A DNA stretch of 23,916 nt from UMGS1696 sp964457685 (GTDB taxonomy: Bacteria; Bacillota; Clostridia; Oscillospirales; CAG-272), in NCBI GenBank assembly GCA_964457685.1, contig CAYWFS010000030.1, positions 1 to 23,916 of the forward strand. Reading direction: 5' to 3'. This document shows, one piece after another, positions 13,853 through 22,086 of the stretch; within the stretch, counting starts at the first letter, position 1, and every line of letters starts with the position of its first letter. The notes beneath the pieces are model-generated. The model did not search any database and had not been told where the DNA came from. It saw only the letters and a program-made list of their open reading frames with translations. The position numbers and the translations under genes were made by a program.

Positions 13853-14666
13853 AAGCGGAATACTTTTTAAATCGACAATGCTCGACAGATTTGAGAAATA
13901 CGGTGTAAGGCACGGTTTTTCCTGTCGTGAGGGAGGAGTCAGCACACTTGAGCATACAAGCACGCTGAACATCTGCAAAAATCTCGGGGACTCCGACGAA
14001 ACGGTGAAAAAGAATATCGACATACTTTCCCGTGCGATAAGCGAGGACAGATACGGAATGGAATGCTCCGTTACTGTTCATCAGATACACTCATCGAAGG
14101 TGCGTGTTGTGGATTTATCGAATGCTGGCGAGGGTGCAACAAAGGAGAGCGGAGATGACGGAGACGGATTTGCCACGAAAGAGCATGGTATTATCCCGAT
14201 AATAAAGACGGCGGACTGCACTCCGATACTTCTTTGCGGGCTTGACGCGGAGGAAAATCCCGTTATAGCGGCGGTTCATGCAGGCTGGAGGGGAACTGTA
14301 AACGGAATAGCTGCTGTTGCGGTTGACAGAATGGTGAATCTCGGTGCAGTGCGTGAAAGCATAGTTGCCGCTGTCGGAGCCCACATAGGAGTCTGCTGTT
14401 ACGAGGTCGGAGACGATTTTGTAAGAGAGGTAGAAGACAGATGCGGCGAATATTTTGTCGGTCGTCACATAGATTTCTTCTCATACGAAAATCCGCACGC
14501 AAATCTTTCGTCGATGAACAGAGAGTTTCTTCTGAATGCCGGAGTTCTCGAAGAAAATATAGATTTTTCCGAGGATTGCACCTGTTGTAACACAAAAACC
14601 TATTTTTCTCACAGGGGAATGCACGGAAAAAGAGGCATAATGGGTTCGGGAATAACCATCATATGA
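13842..14666 (+). CDS. pgeF: Peptidoglycan editing factor PgeF / laccase-domain protein (YlmD-like)
   Basis: Members of this family (Cu-oxidase_4, DUF152) have been described as purine nucleoside phosphorylase/adenosine deaminase enzymes and, in E. coli, as editing factors that prevent wrong residues entering peptidoglycan precursors. The 274-residue protein has the family metal-site motifs: VHQIHSSKV (His residues), TADCTPILL (Cys) and HAGWRGT (His). It begins with the typical FSCREGGVS block at about 26-34. The ATG at 13842 is taken because the homology fits it. It lacks a ribosome binding site, and a hairpin and a short overlapping frame lie directly upstream. A later ATG at 13878 has no better signal. 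No promoter or terminator is obvious beside it. Confidence 0.88.
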   Translation: MFYKSGILFKSTMLDRFEKYGVRHGFSCREGGVSTLEHTSTLNICKNLGDSDETVKKNIDILSRAISEDRYGMECSVTVHQIHSSKVRVVDLSNAGEGATKESGDDGDGFATKEHGIIPIIKTADCTPILLCGLDAEENPVIAAVHAGWRGTVNGIAAVAVDRMVNLGAVRESIVAAVGAHIGVCCYEVGDDFVREVEDRCGEYFVGRHIDFFSYENPHANLSSMNREFLLNAGVLEENIDFSEDCTCCNTKTYFSHRGMHGKRGIMGSGITII

Positions 14667-14737
14667 ACGGATTCAGAAAAAAGTTTAATTAACATCACCA
14701 AAAAAACACATAAAATAGGTGCCGAATAAGCTTTGTT

Positions 14738-14760
14738 CATGATTTATTTATAAAATCGTG
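14738..14760. promoter_or_regulatory. Dyad next to the -10 of the ABC cluster
   Basis: CATGATTT (14738-14745) and AAATCGTG (14753-14760) form an inverted repeat with one G-T mismatch around 7 bp. It lies upstream of the predicted start, so it would be read as DNA: an operator rather than an RNA hairpin. Confidence 0.35.
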
Positions 14761-14767
14761 ATATAAT
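14759..14767 (+). promoter_or_regulatory. Extended -10 promoter of the ABC cluster
   Basis: TGATATAAT (14759-14767) is a perfect extended -10. The expected start near 14774 gives a leader of about 48 nt. No good -35 is seen at 16-18 bp. Confidence 0.6.
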
Positions 14768-14821
14768 TTTATGTAATTATTTGTGCGAAAGCAAAACCTA
14801 CACGGAGGTATAGCGTAACTA

Positions 14822-15757
14822 ATGATAGAAATTAACAATCTCGTAAAAAACTACGGCTCAAAATTCGCTCTTGACGATATAAGCTTCAAAGTAGCCAAAG
14901 GCGAGATCGTGGGATTCCTCGGTCCGAACGGTGCGGGAAAATCCACTACGATGAATATTCTGACGGGATACTTGTCGTCCACCTCGGGTGAAGCAAAAGT
15001 AGGGGGTATTGACATCCTCGAAAACCCGAACGAAGCGAAGAAGCTCATCGGATTCCTTCCCGAACAGCCGCCGCTCTATATCGACATGACTGTTGAGGAA
15101 TATCTTAACTTTGTTTATGAGATAAAGGCTTGCAAGCTCAAGAGAAAAGCTCATATAGATGAAGTAATGAAGGTAACAAAGATAGACGATGTTCGTCACC
15201 GTCTTATCAAGAACCTTTCCAAGGGATATAAGCAGAGAGTCGGAATTGCACAGGCTCTTATAGGAAATCCGCCGATAATAATATTCGACGAGCCTACCGT
15301 CGGTCTTGACCCCAAGCAGATTATCGAGATACGAAACCTTATCCGTAACCTCGGTAAAACTCACACCGTTATTCTCTCGACACATATTCTCTCCGAGGTT
15401 CAGTCCGTTTGCGACAGAATCATCATTATAAACGAGGGTAAGATAATCGCAGACGAAAAAACGGAGAGCATTACTCAGGCAGTTGAGGACAACCGTCGTT
15501 ACAGCGTGAAGGTATGCGGACCCGTAAGAGAGGTTCAGAATACACTTTCGGGAATTCCCGGAGTTATTTCTGCGGAGCAGACAGGTGAAAGAGAGCTTGA
15601 CAGCTACACCTACATTATCGAATCCGAAAAGGGTGTGGACATTCGTAAGCCGCTGTTCTATGCAATGAGCGAGCGTGGATGGCCTATAGTCGGTCTTGAA
15701 GCCGTCGGAATGAATCTTGAAGAGGTCTTCATCAAGATAATGGAGAAGAACTCGTAA
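14822..15757 (+). CDS. ABC transporter ATPase (GldA-like)
   Basis: This 311-residue cytoplasmic ATPase should power the membrane permease encoded next to it. The ABC order is intact: Walker A GPNGAGKS at 34-41, Q-loop Gln82 (PEQPPLY), signature LSKGYKQR at 132-139, Walker B IIIFDE at 152-157, and H-loop STHIL. A C-terminal domain of about 90 residues (RRYSVKVCGP onward) is typical of the DrrA/GldA/CcmA type of exporter ATPase. GGAGG at 14804-14808 precedes the ATG by 13 nt, longer than usual, but no better start exists. It is the first gene of a four-gene operon. GldA is known from gliding Bacteroidetes, but the same set occurs in many non-gliding bacteria, where the substrate is unknown. Confidence 0.9.
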   Translation: MIEINNLVKNYGSKFALDDISFKVAKGEIVGFLGPNGAGKSTTMNILTGYLSSTSGEAKVGGIDILENPNEAKKLIGFLPEQPPLYIDMTVEEYLNFVYEIKACKLKRKAHIDEVMKVTKIDDVRHRLIKNLSKGYKQRVGIAQALIGNPPIIIFDEPTVGLDPKQIIEIRNLIRNLGKTHTVILSTHILSEVQSVCDRIIIINEGKIIADEKTESITQAVEDNRRYSVKVCGPVREVQNTLSGIPGVISAEQTGERELDSYTYIIESEKGVDIRKPLFYAMSERGWPIVGLEAVGMNLEEVFIKIMEKNS

Positions 15758-15789
15758 TTTACGGTACATAATTTTTAGGAGAAACAAAA

Positions 15790-16500
15790 ATGTTAGCAAT
15801 ATACAAAAAAGAGATGCGTCAGTATTTTACAACGCCTCTCGGATATGTGTTCATTGCCGTGTTCCTCGGAATTTCGGGCTTTATGTTCGCTTTCAGCACA
15901 TTACAGAGCCAGACCTCCGATGTTTCAGGCTACTTCCAGCTGATGATATTCGGTTATATCGTTATCATTCCGCTTCTTACAATGCGTTCCTTTGCCGAAG
16001 AACGAAGAACCAGAACAGAGCAGCTGCTTATGACTTCGCCTGTATCCGTTACGGGAATGATCATGGCAAAGTTCCTTGCCGCATTCACTATGTTTGCAGG
16101 CTCCGTGCTTGTTTCCTGCCTTTACTACCTCCCCCTGAACCTCTATTCCGAGGACGGTCTTAATGTAGGCAAGGCGGCAGGCTGTCTTATCGCAATGCTT
16201 CTTATCGGTATGTGCTTTATTGCAGTAGGAATTTTCGTTTCCACACTTACCGAAAGCACCGTTACCGCTTCCATCGCAACAATGGCAATTCTCGTATGCT
16301 TTGTTGCTGCGGCAGTGTTCAATAACCTTATCGACACATACCTTATCCGTTATGTCCTTGACTGGATATCCGTTTACTCCCGTTATGTGAACTTCACCTA
16401 CGGTATATTCGATATCTCGGCAACGGTTTACTACATCTCGATAACTGCTGTGTTCCTGTTCCTTGCAGTCCGCATTTACGAGAGAAGAAGATACGCCTGA
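15790..16500 (+). CDS. ABC transporter permease (GldF-like)
   Basis: This 236-residue integral membrane protein has six hydrophobic segments, near residues 15-38, 52-68, 95-118, 130-152, 160-182 and 212-230. It starts MLAIYKKEMRQYFTTPLGYVF, the usual opening of ABC-2 permeases of the GldF/NosY kind, and has the conserved FAEERRTRTEQLLMTSP loop after the second segment. AGGAG lies eight bases upstream of the ATG. It follows the ATPase by 32 nt and precedes the next gene by 13 nt. It would form the pore with the GldA-like ATPase. What it moves cannot be read from the sequence. Confidence 0.88.
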   Translation: MLAIYKKEMRQYFTTPLGYVFIAVFLGISGFMFAFSTLQSQTSDVSGYFQLMIFGYIVIIPLLTMRSFAEERRTRTEQLLMTSPVSVTGMIMAKFLAAFTMFAGSVLVSCLYYLPLNLYSEDGLNVGKAAGCLIAMLLIGMCFIAVGIFVSTLTESTVTASIATMAILVCFVAAAVFNNLIDTYLIRYVLDWISVYSRYVNFTYGIFDISATVYYISITAVFLFLAVRIYERRRYA

Positions 16501-16513
16501 GAGGAGAGAGACA

Positions 16514-18007
16514 ATGAGAAACAGCTTTACCCAGTCACGCAAATTCAAATACGGCTCCGTTGCAACCGTTTTTACAATAGCGTTCGTTGCGATAGTCGTT
16601 ATATTCAACATTATATTCACTGCTCTCGCTCAGAAATACAATTGGTACATCGACATGACAGAGGAGCAGATATATACTCTCTCCGAGGAAGCAAAGGAGC
16701 TTCTTTCCGATATTCCGAATGAGGTAAATATCTACTTCGCCTCCGAACCCGATGTGCTTATGAACGGAAGCAACTCCTCTTACACAAGACTTATTTATAC
16801 GACCGCTCTCCAGATTGAGGAAGAATTTTCCAATATCCACGTTGAGTGCGAAAACGTATTCAAAAATCCCGCATTCTTCCGTGAATTCTATAATACAGCG
16901 GCAACCGACATCGACTCCGACTCCGTTGTTATCACAAGTGGCGGTGAAGTAAGAGTTTACACGGCTCAGGCATTCTTCACCTTCAACGATGTTACCGATG
17001 CGTCTACCGTATGGGCATACAGCGGTGAAAAGGCTATGATTTCCGGTATTATGCAGGTAACTCAGACAGAAAAGCCGAAGGTTGCATTCACTATCGAGCA
17101 TGGTGAGGATATGAGCAACGCTCTCTCCCTTGCAAGCGTATTTTCCGCAAACGGCTTTGAAGTCGATACCGTAAACCTTGCTCAGGAAGAGCTTGACGAT
17201 GATACAAGAATCCTTGTTATCTATAACCCCATCTATGACTTTATAGGTGCCGAGGCTGAGGATAAGACCACAAACGAAATCGAAAAGATAGACAGCTTCC
17301 TTGACGGCAGAGGATGCCTTATGGTATTCTGCGACTCCGAATATGTTGATAATCTCACCAACCTCAACGAATTTCTTGAGGAATGGGGTATCGCATACGA
17401 GGGTGGCATTACCATCAGAGATAACTCCAACGCAATGTCAACAGACGGCTACTCAATCATCGCACAGTATCAGTCCGATACACTCGGAGCTTCTGTATAC
17501 CGTGACCTCAACAACCTCGCAACTCCTCCGAAGACTATAATCCGTAAGTCCATGCCTATCAATATCCTTTGGGAAAGCGGCGGCGGACTTAACGGTTCGA
17601 GAGATGTTTCCGCAGTTCTTAAATCCTACTCCACCTCCGAGCTTGTTGAAGGCGGACTTGTTAAGGACAGCGGCTCCTATAACCTTGTTACAATCTCCCG
17701 TGAATCCAGAATCGTTGACAACGAATACTACTACTCCTATGTAATGGCATTCGGTTCTCCCACATTCGCAAACACAAGCTACGTTAACTCCAATGCATAC
17801 GCAAACGAGGATATTCTCTCCGCCGCAATGAAAGCCGTAGGTCGTGAAAGAGTCCTTGCAAGCCTTTCCCTCAAGCCCTTTGACGATGATGAGATAACGG
17901 TTACCACAGCTCAGGCAAATAACTGGACTGTTGCAATGACCCTTGTTCTCCCCGCAATCTTCGGACTCTGCGGTATCGTTGTTATCACGAGGAGAAAGCA
18001 CTCATGA
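16514..18007 (+). CDS. ABC_transp_aux (GldG-like) membrane-anchored protein
   Basis: This 497-residue protein has one N-terminal membrane segment (about residues 13-36, VATVFTIAFVAIVVIFNIIF), a large extracytoplasmic region and one C-terminal segment (VAMTLVLPAIFGLCGIVVI) followed by the basic tail RRKHS. The large region begins YIDMTEEQIYTLSEEAKELL, the hallmark opening of the GldG/ABC_transp_aux domain, and includes KPKVAFTIEHGED and FLDGRGCLMVFCDSE. The ATG at 16514 is chosen because GGAGAGAG precedes it; an in-frame TTG at 16463 would lie inside the permease gene and has no binding site. It overlaps the next gene by 4 nt. The domain resembles a substrate-binding or scaffolding part of the exporter; the ligand is not known. 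Confidence 0.87.
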   Translation: MRNSFTQSRKFKYGSVATVFTIAFVAIVVIFNIIFTALAQKYNWYIDMTEEQIYTLSEEAKELLSDIPNEVNIYFASEPDVLMNGSNSSYTRLIYTTALQIEEEFSNIHVECENVFKNPAFFREFYNTAATDIDSDSVVITSGGEVRVYTAQAFFTFNDVTDASTVWAYSGEKAMISGIMQVTQTEKPKVAFTIEHGEDMSNALSLASVFSANGFEVDTVNLAQEELDDDTRILVIYNPIYDFIGAEAEDKTTNEIEKIDSFLDGRGCLMVFCDSEYVDNLTNLNEFLEEWGIAYEGGITIRDNSNAMSTDGYSIIAQYQSDTLGASVYRDLNNLATPPKTIIRKSMPINILWESGGGLNGSRDVSAVLKSYSTSELVEGGLVKDSGSYNLVTISRESRIVDNEYYYSYVMAFGSPTFANTSYVNSNAYANEDILSAAMKAVGRERVLASLSLKPFDDDEITVTTAQANNWTVAMTLVLPAIFGLCGIVVITRRKHS

Positions 18008-19575
18008 TAAAGAAACAAAAAAAGCTTATAGTTGCCTTTGCGGTTATGTTTGTAGCACTTGTCATCGTGTATTTTGCGGTGATAGTTCCGCTTACTACAG
18101 AGGTAGCAGACGAATCCAATGCCGTTGAGCTTATCGACGGTGAGGTGGCAATTTCCGCGAAAACCTCGAACTTCTATATCTTCCAGCCTCTCAGCCGTTC
18201 CGAGATACAGTCTATCAAGGTCGAAAACGAGTACGGCGGATATAAGATTTACCGTGACGCATCCGATACATTCCAGCTTGACGGCTACATGGGTCTGAAA
18301 TTCGATGATGAGCTTTTCTCAAGCCTTGTCGTAACTTCCGGTACTCCCACGGCAATGATGAGAGTGGCAACAGACCTTACCGATGAAGAGCTTGCGGATT
18401 TCGGTCTTACCGAGCCTCAGGCTAAGTGGACTGTTACATCTACATCAGGCGAAGAATTTGTCATCGAGGTAGGAGACGAGCTTATCACAGATGGTGGATA
18501 TTACGTAAAGTACGCACCCAGAAATGCGGTATATATCCTCTCGACAACTCTTGCGGATACAATACTTCAGCCGGCATATAAGCTCCTTTCCCCCATTCTT
18601 ACAGCGGGAATGTCAACAAATGACTACTTCTACGTTGATGAATTCACAATCTGGAAGAATGACGAGCTGTTTGTAAACGTATACCGCACTCCCGAGGATG
18701 AAATGATAAGTGCGGATTCCATCGTCGAAAACTACATGACATACCCGATGCCCGAGAGCGAAAATGCTTCCGATAAAGCTCTGTATGAAATGAATACCGA
18801 GGTTTATTATACAGCACTTTACAACTTCATCGCTCTCCAGGGTGACGAGGTAATGGCGTTCATGCCCGAGGATGAGGTGTATGCACAGTACGGTCTCGAG
18901 GATCCCAAGTATATGATTCGCTATGTCTTCGAGGATTATGAATTTATTGTCATGGTTTCCGAAAGACAGGAAGGCGGCGGCTACTATGCTTGCTCCAACC
19001 TTTACGGATATAACCTCATTTGCCATGTTGAGGACGCTACTCTTAACTGGCTTGAGTACGACAGCTTTAAGTGGATATCCGCAAATCCGTTCTTTGTAAA
19101 TATTACTACAGTAAAGAGCATTTCCATCGAGGCTGAAAACGTGGATGTTCACTATGAGCTTACCCACGGAACAACCGAGGAGGGAAGTGCAACTCTCGAT
19201 GTAGTTGAAACAAACTCCGGTGTTGTAATAAAGAACGAGGATGTAAACAACTTCCGTCAGTATTATAAGACAATGCTTAACCTTACGAACCAGGAATACG
19301 CTACACTTTCCGATGAAGACAGACTTGCTCTTATGAACGATGACTCCAAGGTAGTTATGACTCTCACCTGCGAGGGTAATGACGGCTCATTCAATGAGTA
19401 TAAGTTCTATCAGTACGTTGAAGAATCTACCGGTAAGATAAGCGGTGGTAAGATATTCGTTACCGTCAACGGTGCGGGCGAATTCTACACCACAAACGAC
19501 CTTGTAAATAAGGTTATAAACGATACGTCAAGAGTTCTCAAGGGACTCGATGTTGACGCATACGGTCAGAACTGA
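18004..19575 (+). CDS. DUF4340 domain protein, partner of the Gld-like ABC exporter
   Basis: This 523-residue protein is anchored by a single N-terminal membrane segment (about residues 8-30, LIVAFAVMFVALVIVYFAVIV), with the rest predicted outside the membrane. The N-terminal half has the DUF4340 pattern: an IQSIKVENEYGGYKIYRD strand pair, DLTDEELADFGLTEPQAKWTV, and VGDELITDGGYYVKY. A second, less clear region of similar strand-rich character follows. The gene overlaps its predecessor by 4 nt (ATGA) and is followed by a strong terminator, so it is the last gene of the cluster. DUF4340 proteins commonly accompany GldG-like proteins. Its role is unknown; a substrate-handling part of the exporter is a reasonable guess. 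Confidence 0.87.
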   Translation: MIKKQKKLIVAFAVMFVALVIVYFAVIVPLTTEVADESNAVELIDGEVAISAKTSNFYIFQPLSRSEIQSIKVENEYGGYKIYRDASDTFQLDGYMGLKFDDELFSSLVVTSGTPTAMMRVATDLTDEELADFGLTEPQAKWTVTSTSGEEFVIEVGDELITDGGYYVKYAPRNAVYILSTTLADTILQPAYKLLSPILTAGMSTNDYFYVDEFTIWKNDELFVNVYRTPEDEMISADSIVENYMTYPMPESENASDKALYEMNTEVYYTALYNFIALQGDEVMAFMPEDEVYAQYGLEDPKYMIRYVFEDYEFIVMVSERQEGGGYYACSNLYGYNLICHVEDATLNWLEYDSFKWISANPFFVNITTVKSISIEAENVDVHYELTHGTTEEGSATLDVVETNSGVVIKNEDVNNFRQYYKTMLNLTNQEYATLSDEDRLALMNDDSKVVMTLTCEGNDGSFNEYKFYQYVEESTGKISGGKIFVTVNGAGEFYTTNDLVNKVINDTSRVLKGLDVDAYGQN

Positions 19576-19583
19576 TAACAAAT

Positions 19584-19631
19584 AAAGGCACAGCCTATGG
19601 GGGATATACTCCGCAGACTGTGCTTTTTCTT
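19584..19631 (+). terminator. Intrinsic terminator after the ABC cluster
   Basis: AAAGGCACAG (19584-19593) pairs with CTGTGCTTTT (19618-19627), including a six-pair core GCACAG/CTGTGC and one wobble, followed by a T-rich run to 19631. The 24-nt loop has its own weak pairing. Confidence 0.8.
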
Positions 19632-19641
19632 ATGGAAATCA

Positions 19642-19670
19642 TTGCATATTTCAGGCTTTTATGCTATGAT
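19642..19670 (+). promoter_or_regulatory. Promoter of the esterase-yifB pair
   Basis: TTGCAT (19642-19647) is followed after 17 bp by TATGAT (19665-19670), which carries an upstream TG (19662-19663), making it an extended -10. Transcription should start near 19677. Confidence 0.6.
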
Positions 19671-19702
19671 TAATCTGTAATTTCAAAAGGGAGAGGTGCG
19701 GA

Positions 19703-20425
19703 ATGAAAAAAGAGGATATATACTATTTTTCGGATATAACCGGGAGAAAAATGCACGCTGTTTTAATGACTCCCGAAGACTCTGTTTCCGCAAGGATAGT
19801 GTACTGTCTCCACGGCTACGGAGGAAATGAGTATTCGCTGTCATGCGACCCTGCGGTAGAGAAAGCTGTGAATGAATGCCTGTACGACTGCACCGTTGTA
19901 TTTCCGTATATTTACATAAACCGTGAGAGGGAAAAATATACTGCCCTCGACCTTATAAACGCAAGAGCCTACGACAACTTTATTTTCGAGTTATGCTCGT
20001 TCCTTGACCCGAAGATAAGGGAAAAATACAAAACAAAAGAGGAAAAACGTGTTGTATGCGGCTTTTCCATGGGAGGACGCGAGGCTTTGTACATAGGTAT
20101 AATACGACCGGATATGTTTTCCGCAGTCGGTGCGTCATGTCCTGCTCCGGGGTTGCTTCCTACGGAAAACAAAAGCCTGAATCCGGGTGTATTTCGACGT
20201 GAGCTGTTCAGACCATGTACGTCAAAGGAAAACTACCCGAGTATCCTTATTTCATATGCGGAAAACGATGATATAGTTCTCGATGTTCCGCAAGAATATT
20301 CGGCTGTACTGCATGAAAATTCGGTTCCGCACAGGCTTCATAAAATAGAAAACGGCATTCACGATAACTTGTCGTTTGCCGAACATATTAAAGAGCTATC
20401 CAAAATGCTCAGCTATAGGAGATAA
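19703..20425 (+). CDS. Alpha/beta-hydrolase esterase (esterase D / putative esterase family)
   Basis: This 240-residue cytoplasmic hydrolase has an oxyanion-hole motif HGYGGNE (37-43) and a nucleophile elbow GFSMGG with Ser122. The likely acid is Asp189 or Asp190 (YAENDD), and the likely base His220 (GIHDN). This order fits the PF00756-type esterases, which hydrolyse simple acyl esters and sometimes S-formylglutathione or xylan acetyl groups. No signal peptide is present, so an intracellular substrate is likely. GGGAGAGG precedes the ATG, and the gene ends two nt before yifB, with which it is co-transcribed. Specificity cannot be decided from sequence. Confidence 0.82.
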   Translation: MKKEDIYYFSDITGRKMHAVLMTPEDSVSARIVYCLHGYGGNEYSLSCDPAVEKAVNECLYDCTVVFPYIYINREREKYTALDLINARAYDNFIFELCSFLDPKIREKYKTKEEKRVVCGFSMGGREALYIGIIRPDMFSAVGASCPAPGLLPTENKSLNPGVFRRELFRPCTSKENYPSILISYAENDDIVLDVPQEYSAVLHENSVPHRLHKIENGIHDNLSFAEHIKELSKMLSYRR

Positions 20426-20427
20426 AA

Positions 20428-22014
20428 ATGCTTTCCATAACATATTCAGCCGCGGCTTCGGGTGTAGACGGCTACGAAATTCGTGTCGAGTGTGCCGCCA
20501 AAAAGGGTTTGCCGTCATTTGAAATAGTAGGACTTCCCGATGCCGCCGTAAGAGAATCCGAAAAAAGAATATTTACTTCGTCAGAAAGCTGTGGAATAAG
20601 CATTCCGTCCGCAGATATAAGCATAAATCTTGCCCCTGCCGATAAGAAAAAAGAGGGTACTGCCATGGAGCTTGCCATTCTTATAGCGGTATATCAGGCT
20701 ATGAACATAGTAGGTGAGGTGGGAGACAGCACGTTTATCGGTGAAATATCGTTCTCGGGAGAGGTAAGACACGTCAGAGGGGTCCTCGGAATGACGATAG
20801 CCGCAATAAACAGCGGAAGAAAGAGAATATTCGTGCCTCTTGAAAATCTCAGAGAAGCGTCTGTCGCATATCGTGAGGGGATTGAAATATACGGTGTCGC
20901 AAATATCATGTCTCTTGTGGCATTCCTGAGAGGTGAAAACGGAGCTACACTCGAGAGGGCAATGTCAAACCCATACGACAGCATAGACTCACATATTTCA
21001 GCCGAGGATATATCTCAGGTGAAAGGACAGCTGGTTGCAAAGCGTGCGTTGCTTACAGCGGCGGCAGGAGCTCACAATATTCTGTTCATAGGTCCTCCCG
21101 GCTCGGGTAAATCAATGCTTGCGAAGCGTCTTCCCACAATACTACCAAAAATGAGCTATGAAGAAGCACTGGAAGACACAAAGATATATTCGTGTGCCGG
21201 TATGCTTAGTGATGAGCTTCCGTTTGTGCTTGAAAGACCGTTCCGTTCACCGCACCATTCTCTCAGTACGGCGGCTCTTGTCGGAGGAGGAAAGATACCG
21301 ACCCCCGGGGAAATATCTCTCGCACATAACGGAGTGCTGTTTCTCGATGAGCTTCCCGAATTTAAAAAGGACGCACTTGAAGCACTGAGACAGCCGATTG
21401 AAGATAAACAGGTTACCATCACCAGAGCCGCAGGAAGATTTACATATCCGTCGTCGTTCATGTTGGTTTGTGCAATGAATCCGTGCAAATGCGGCTATTA
21501 CGGCTCACCGAGTGGAAAATGCACCTGTAAAGCTACCGATATTCGTGCGTATCTGCAAAAAATAAGCGGACCTATGCTTGACAGAATAGATATTCAGGTT
21601 GAAATGCCTGCACTGTCATTCGATGAATTGTCAGACGATACAAGGGGAGAAACCTCCGCACAGGTAAGGGAAAAGGTAAATGCGGCAAGAGAGCTTTCGA
21701 GAATGAGATTTCAGCGTGCGGGGATAAAGAACTATGCGGTGAAATCGAATGCTCTTATGGAAACGGACGAGCTGAGAGAGTTTTGTGCGTTGGATGAGGA
21801 CTCGAAAAAGGTCATGGAGGCGGTATTTACAAAAATGAACCTTTCGGCAAGAGCATACGACAGAATACTCCGTGTTGCAAGAACTCTTTGCGACCTTGAC
21901 GCAGTATCGAGAGGAATTACGGAGGAGGACGGAATGATAGGCGGTCGAATAAAGAAACAGCATATTGCGGAAGCCGCCCAAATGAGAGCCCTTGACAGAA
22001 AATATTTCAGATAA
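20428..22014 (+). CDS. YifB/ComM-family Mg-chelatase-like AAA+ ATPase
   Basis: Members of this family include ComM, a branch-migration helicase that helps integrate DNA during natural transformation. The 528-residue protein has an N-terminal Lon-substrate-like ChlI domain (FEIVGLPDAAVRESEKRI, INLAPADKKKEGTAMELA, FIGEISFSGEVRHVRGVL). The AAA+ core carries Walker A GPPGSGKS at 222-229, Walker B GVLFLDELPEF, and then a short cysteine cluster CAMNPCKCGYYG and CTC that is usual in the family. The end of the core is followed by the C-terminal Mg_chelatase_C helical domain. AGGAG lies just upstream of the ATG. Whether it works in competence here is unknown, since no other com gene is in the window. 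Confidence 0.93.
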   Translation: MLSITYSAAASGVDGYEIRVECAAKKGLPSFEIVGLPDAAVRESEKRIFTSSESCGISIPSADISINLAPADKKKEGTAMELAILIAVYQAMNIVGEVGDSTFIGEISFSGEVRHVRGVLGMTIAAINSGRKRIFVPLENLREASVAYREGIEIYGVANIMSLVAFLRGENGATLERAMSNPYDSIDSHISAEDISQVKGQLVAKRALLTAAAGAHNILFIGPPGSGKSMLAKRLPTILPKMSYEEALEDTKIYSCAGMLSDELPFVLERPFRSPHHSLSTAALVGGGKIPTPGEISLAHNGVLFLDELPEFKKDALEALRQPIEDKQVTITRAAGRFTYPSSFMLVCAMNPCKCGYYGSPSGKCTCKATDIRAYLQKISGPMLDRIDIQVEMPALSFDELSDDTRGETSAQVREKVNAARELSRMRFQRAGIKNYAVKSNALMETDELREFCALDEDSKKVMEAVFTKMNLSARAYDRILRVARTLCDLDAVSRGITEEDGMIGGRIKKQHIAEAAQMRALDRKYFR

Positions 22015-22017
22015 CAA

Positions 22018-22066
22018 AAAAGGATGAGCCGACCGAGTGAAAATCACTTGGAAAACTCATCCTTTT
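22018..22066. terminator. Bidirectional intrinsic terminator between yifB and the beta-galactosidase
   Basis: AAAAGGATGAG (22018-22028) pairs perfectly with CTCATCCTTTT (22056-22066). An inner stem CGAGTG/CACTTG with a 5-nt loop tops it. A and T runs on both sides let it stop transcription from either direction. Confidence 0.88.
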
Positions 22067-22086
22067 GTATTCAGTTTAGCTTAAAA

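Noticed and set aside
14858..15799. 313-codon minus-strand frame across the ABC ATPase
   Set aside because: It is a shadow of an ATPase with intact Walker A, signature and Walker B motifs, and the peptide resembles nothing.
16463..16513. Upstream TTG start for the GldG-like gene
   Set aside because: It would add 17 residues encoded inside the permease gene and has no ribosome binding site, while the ATG at 16514 has GGAGAGAG.
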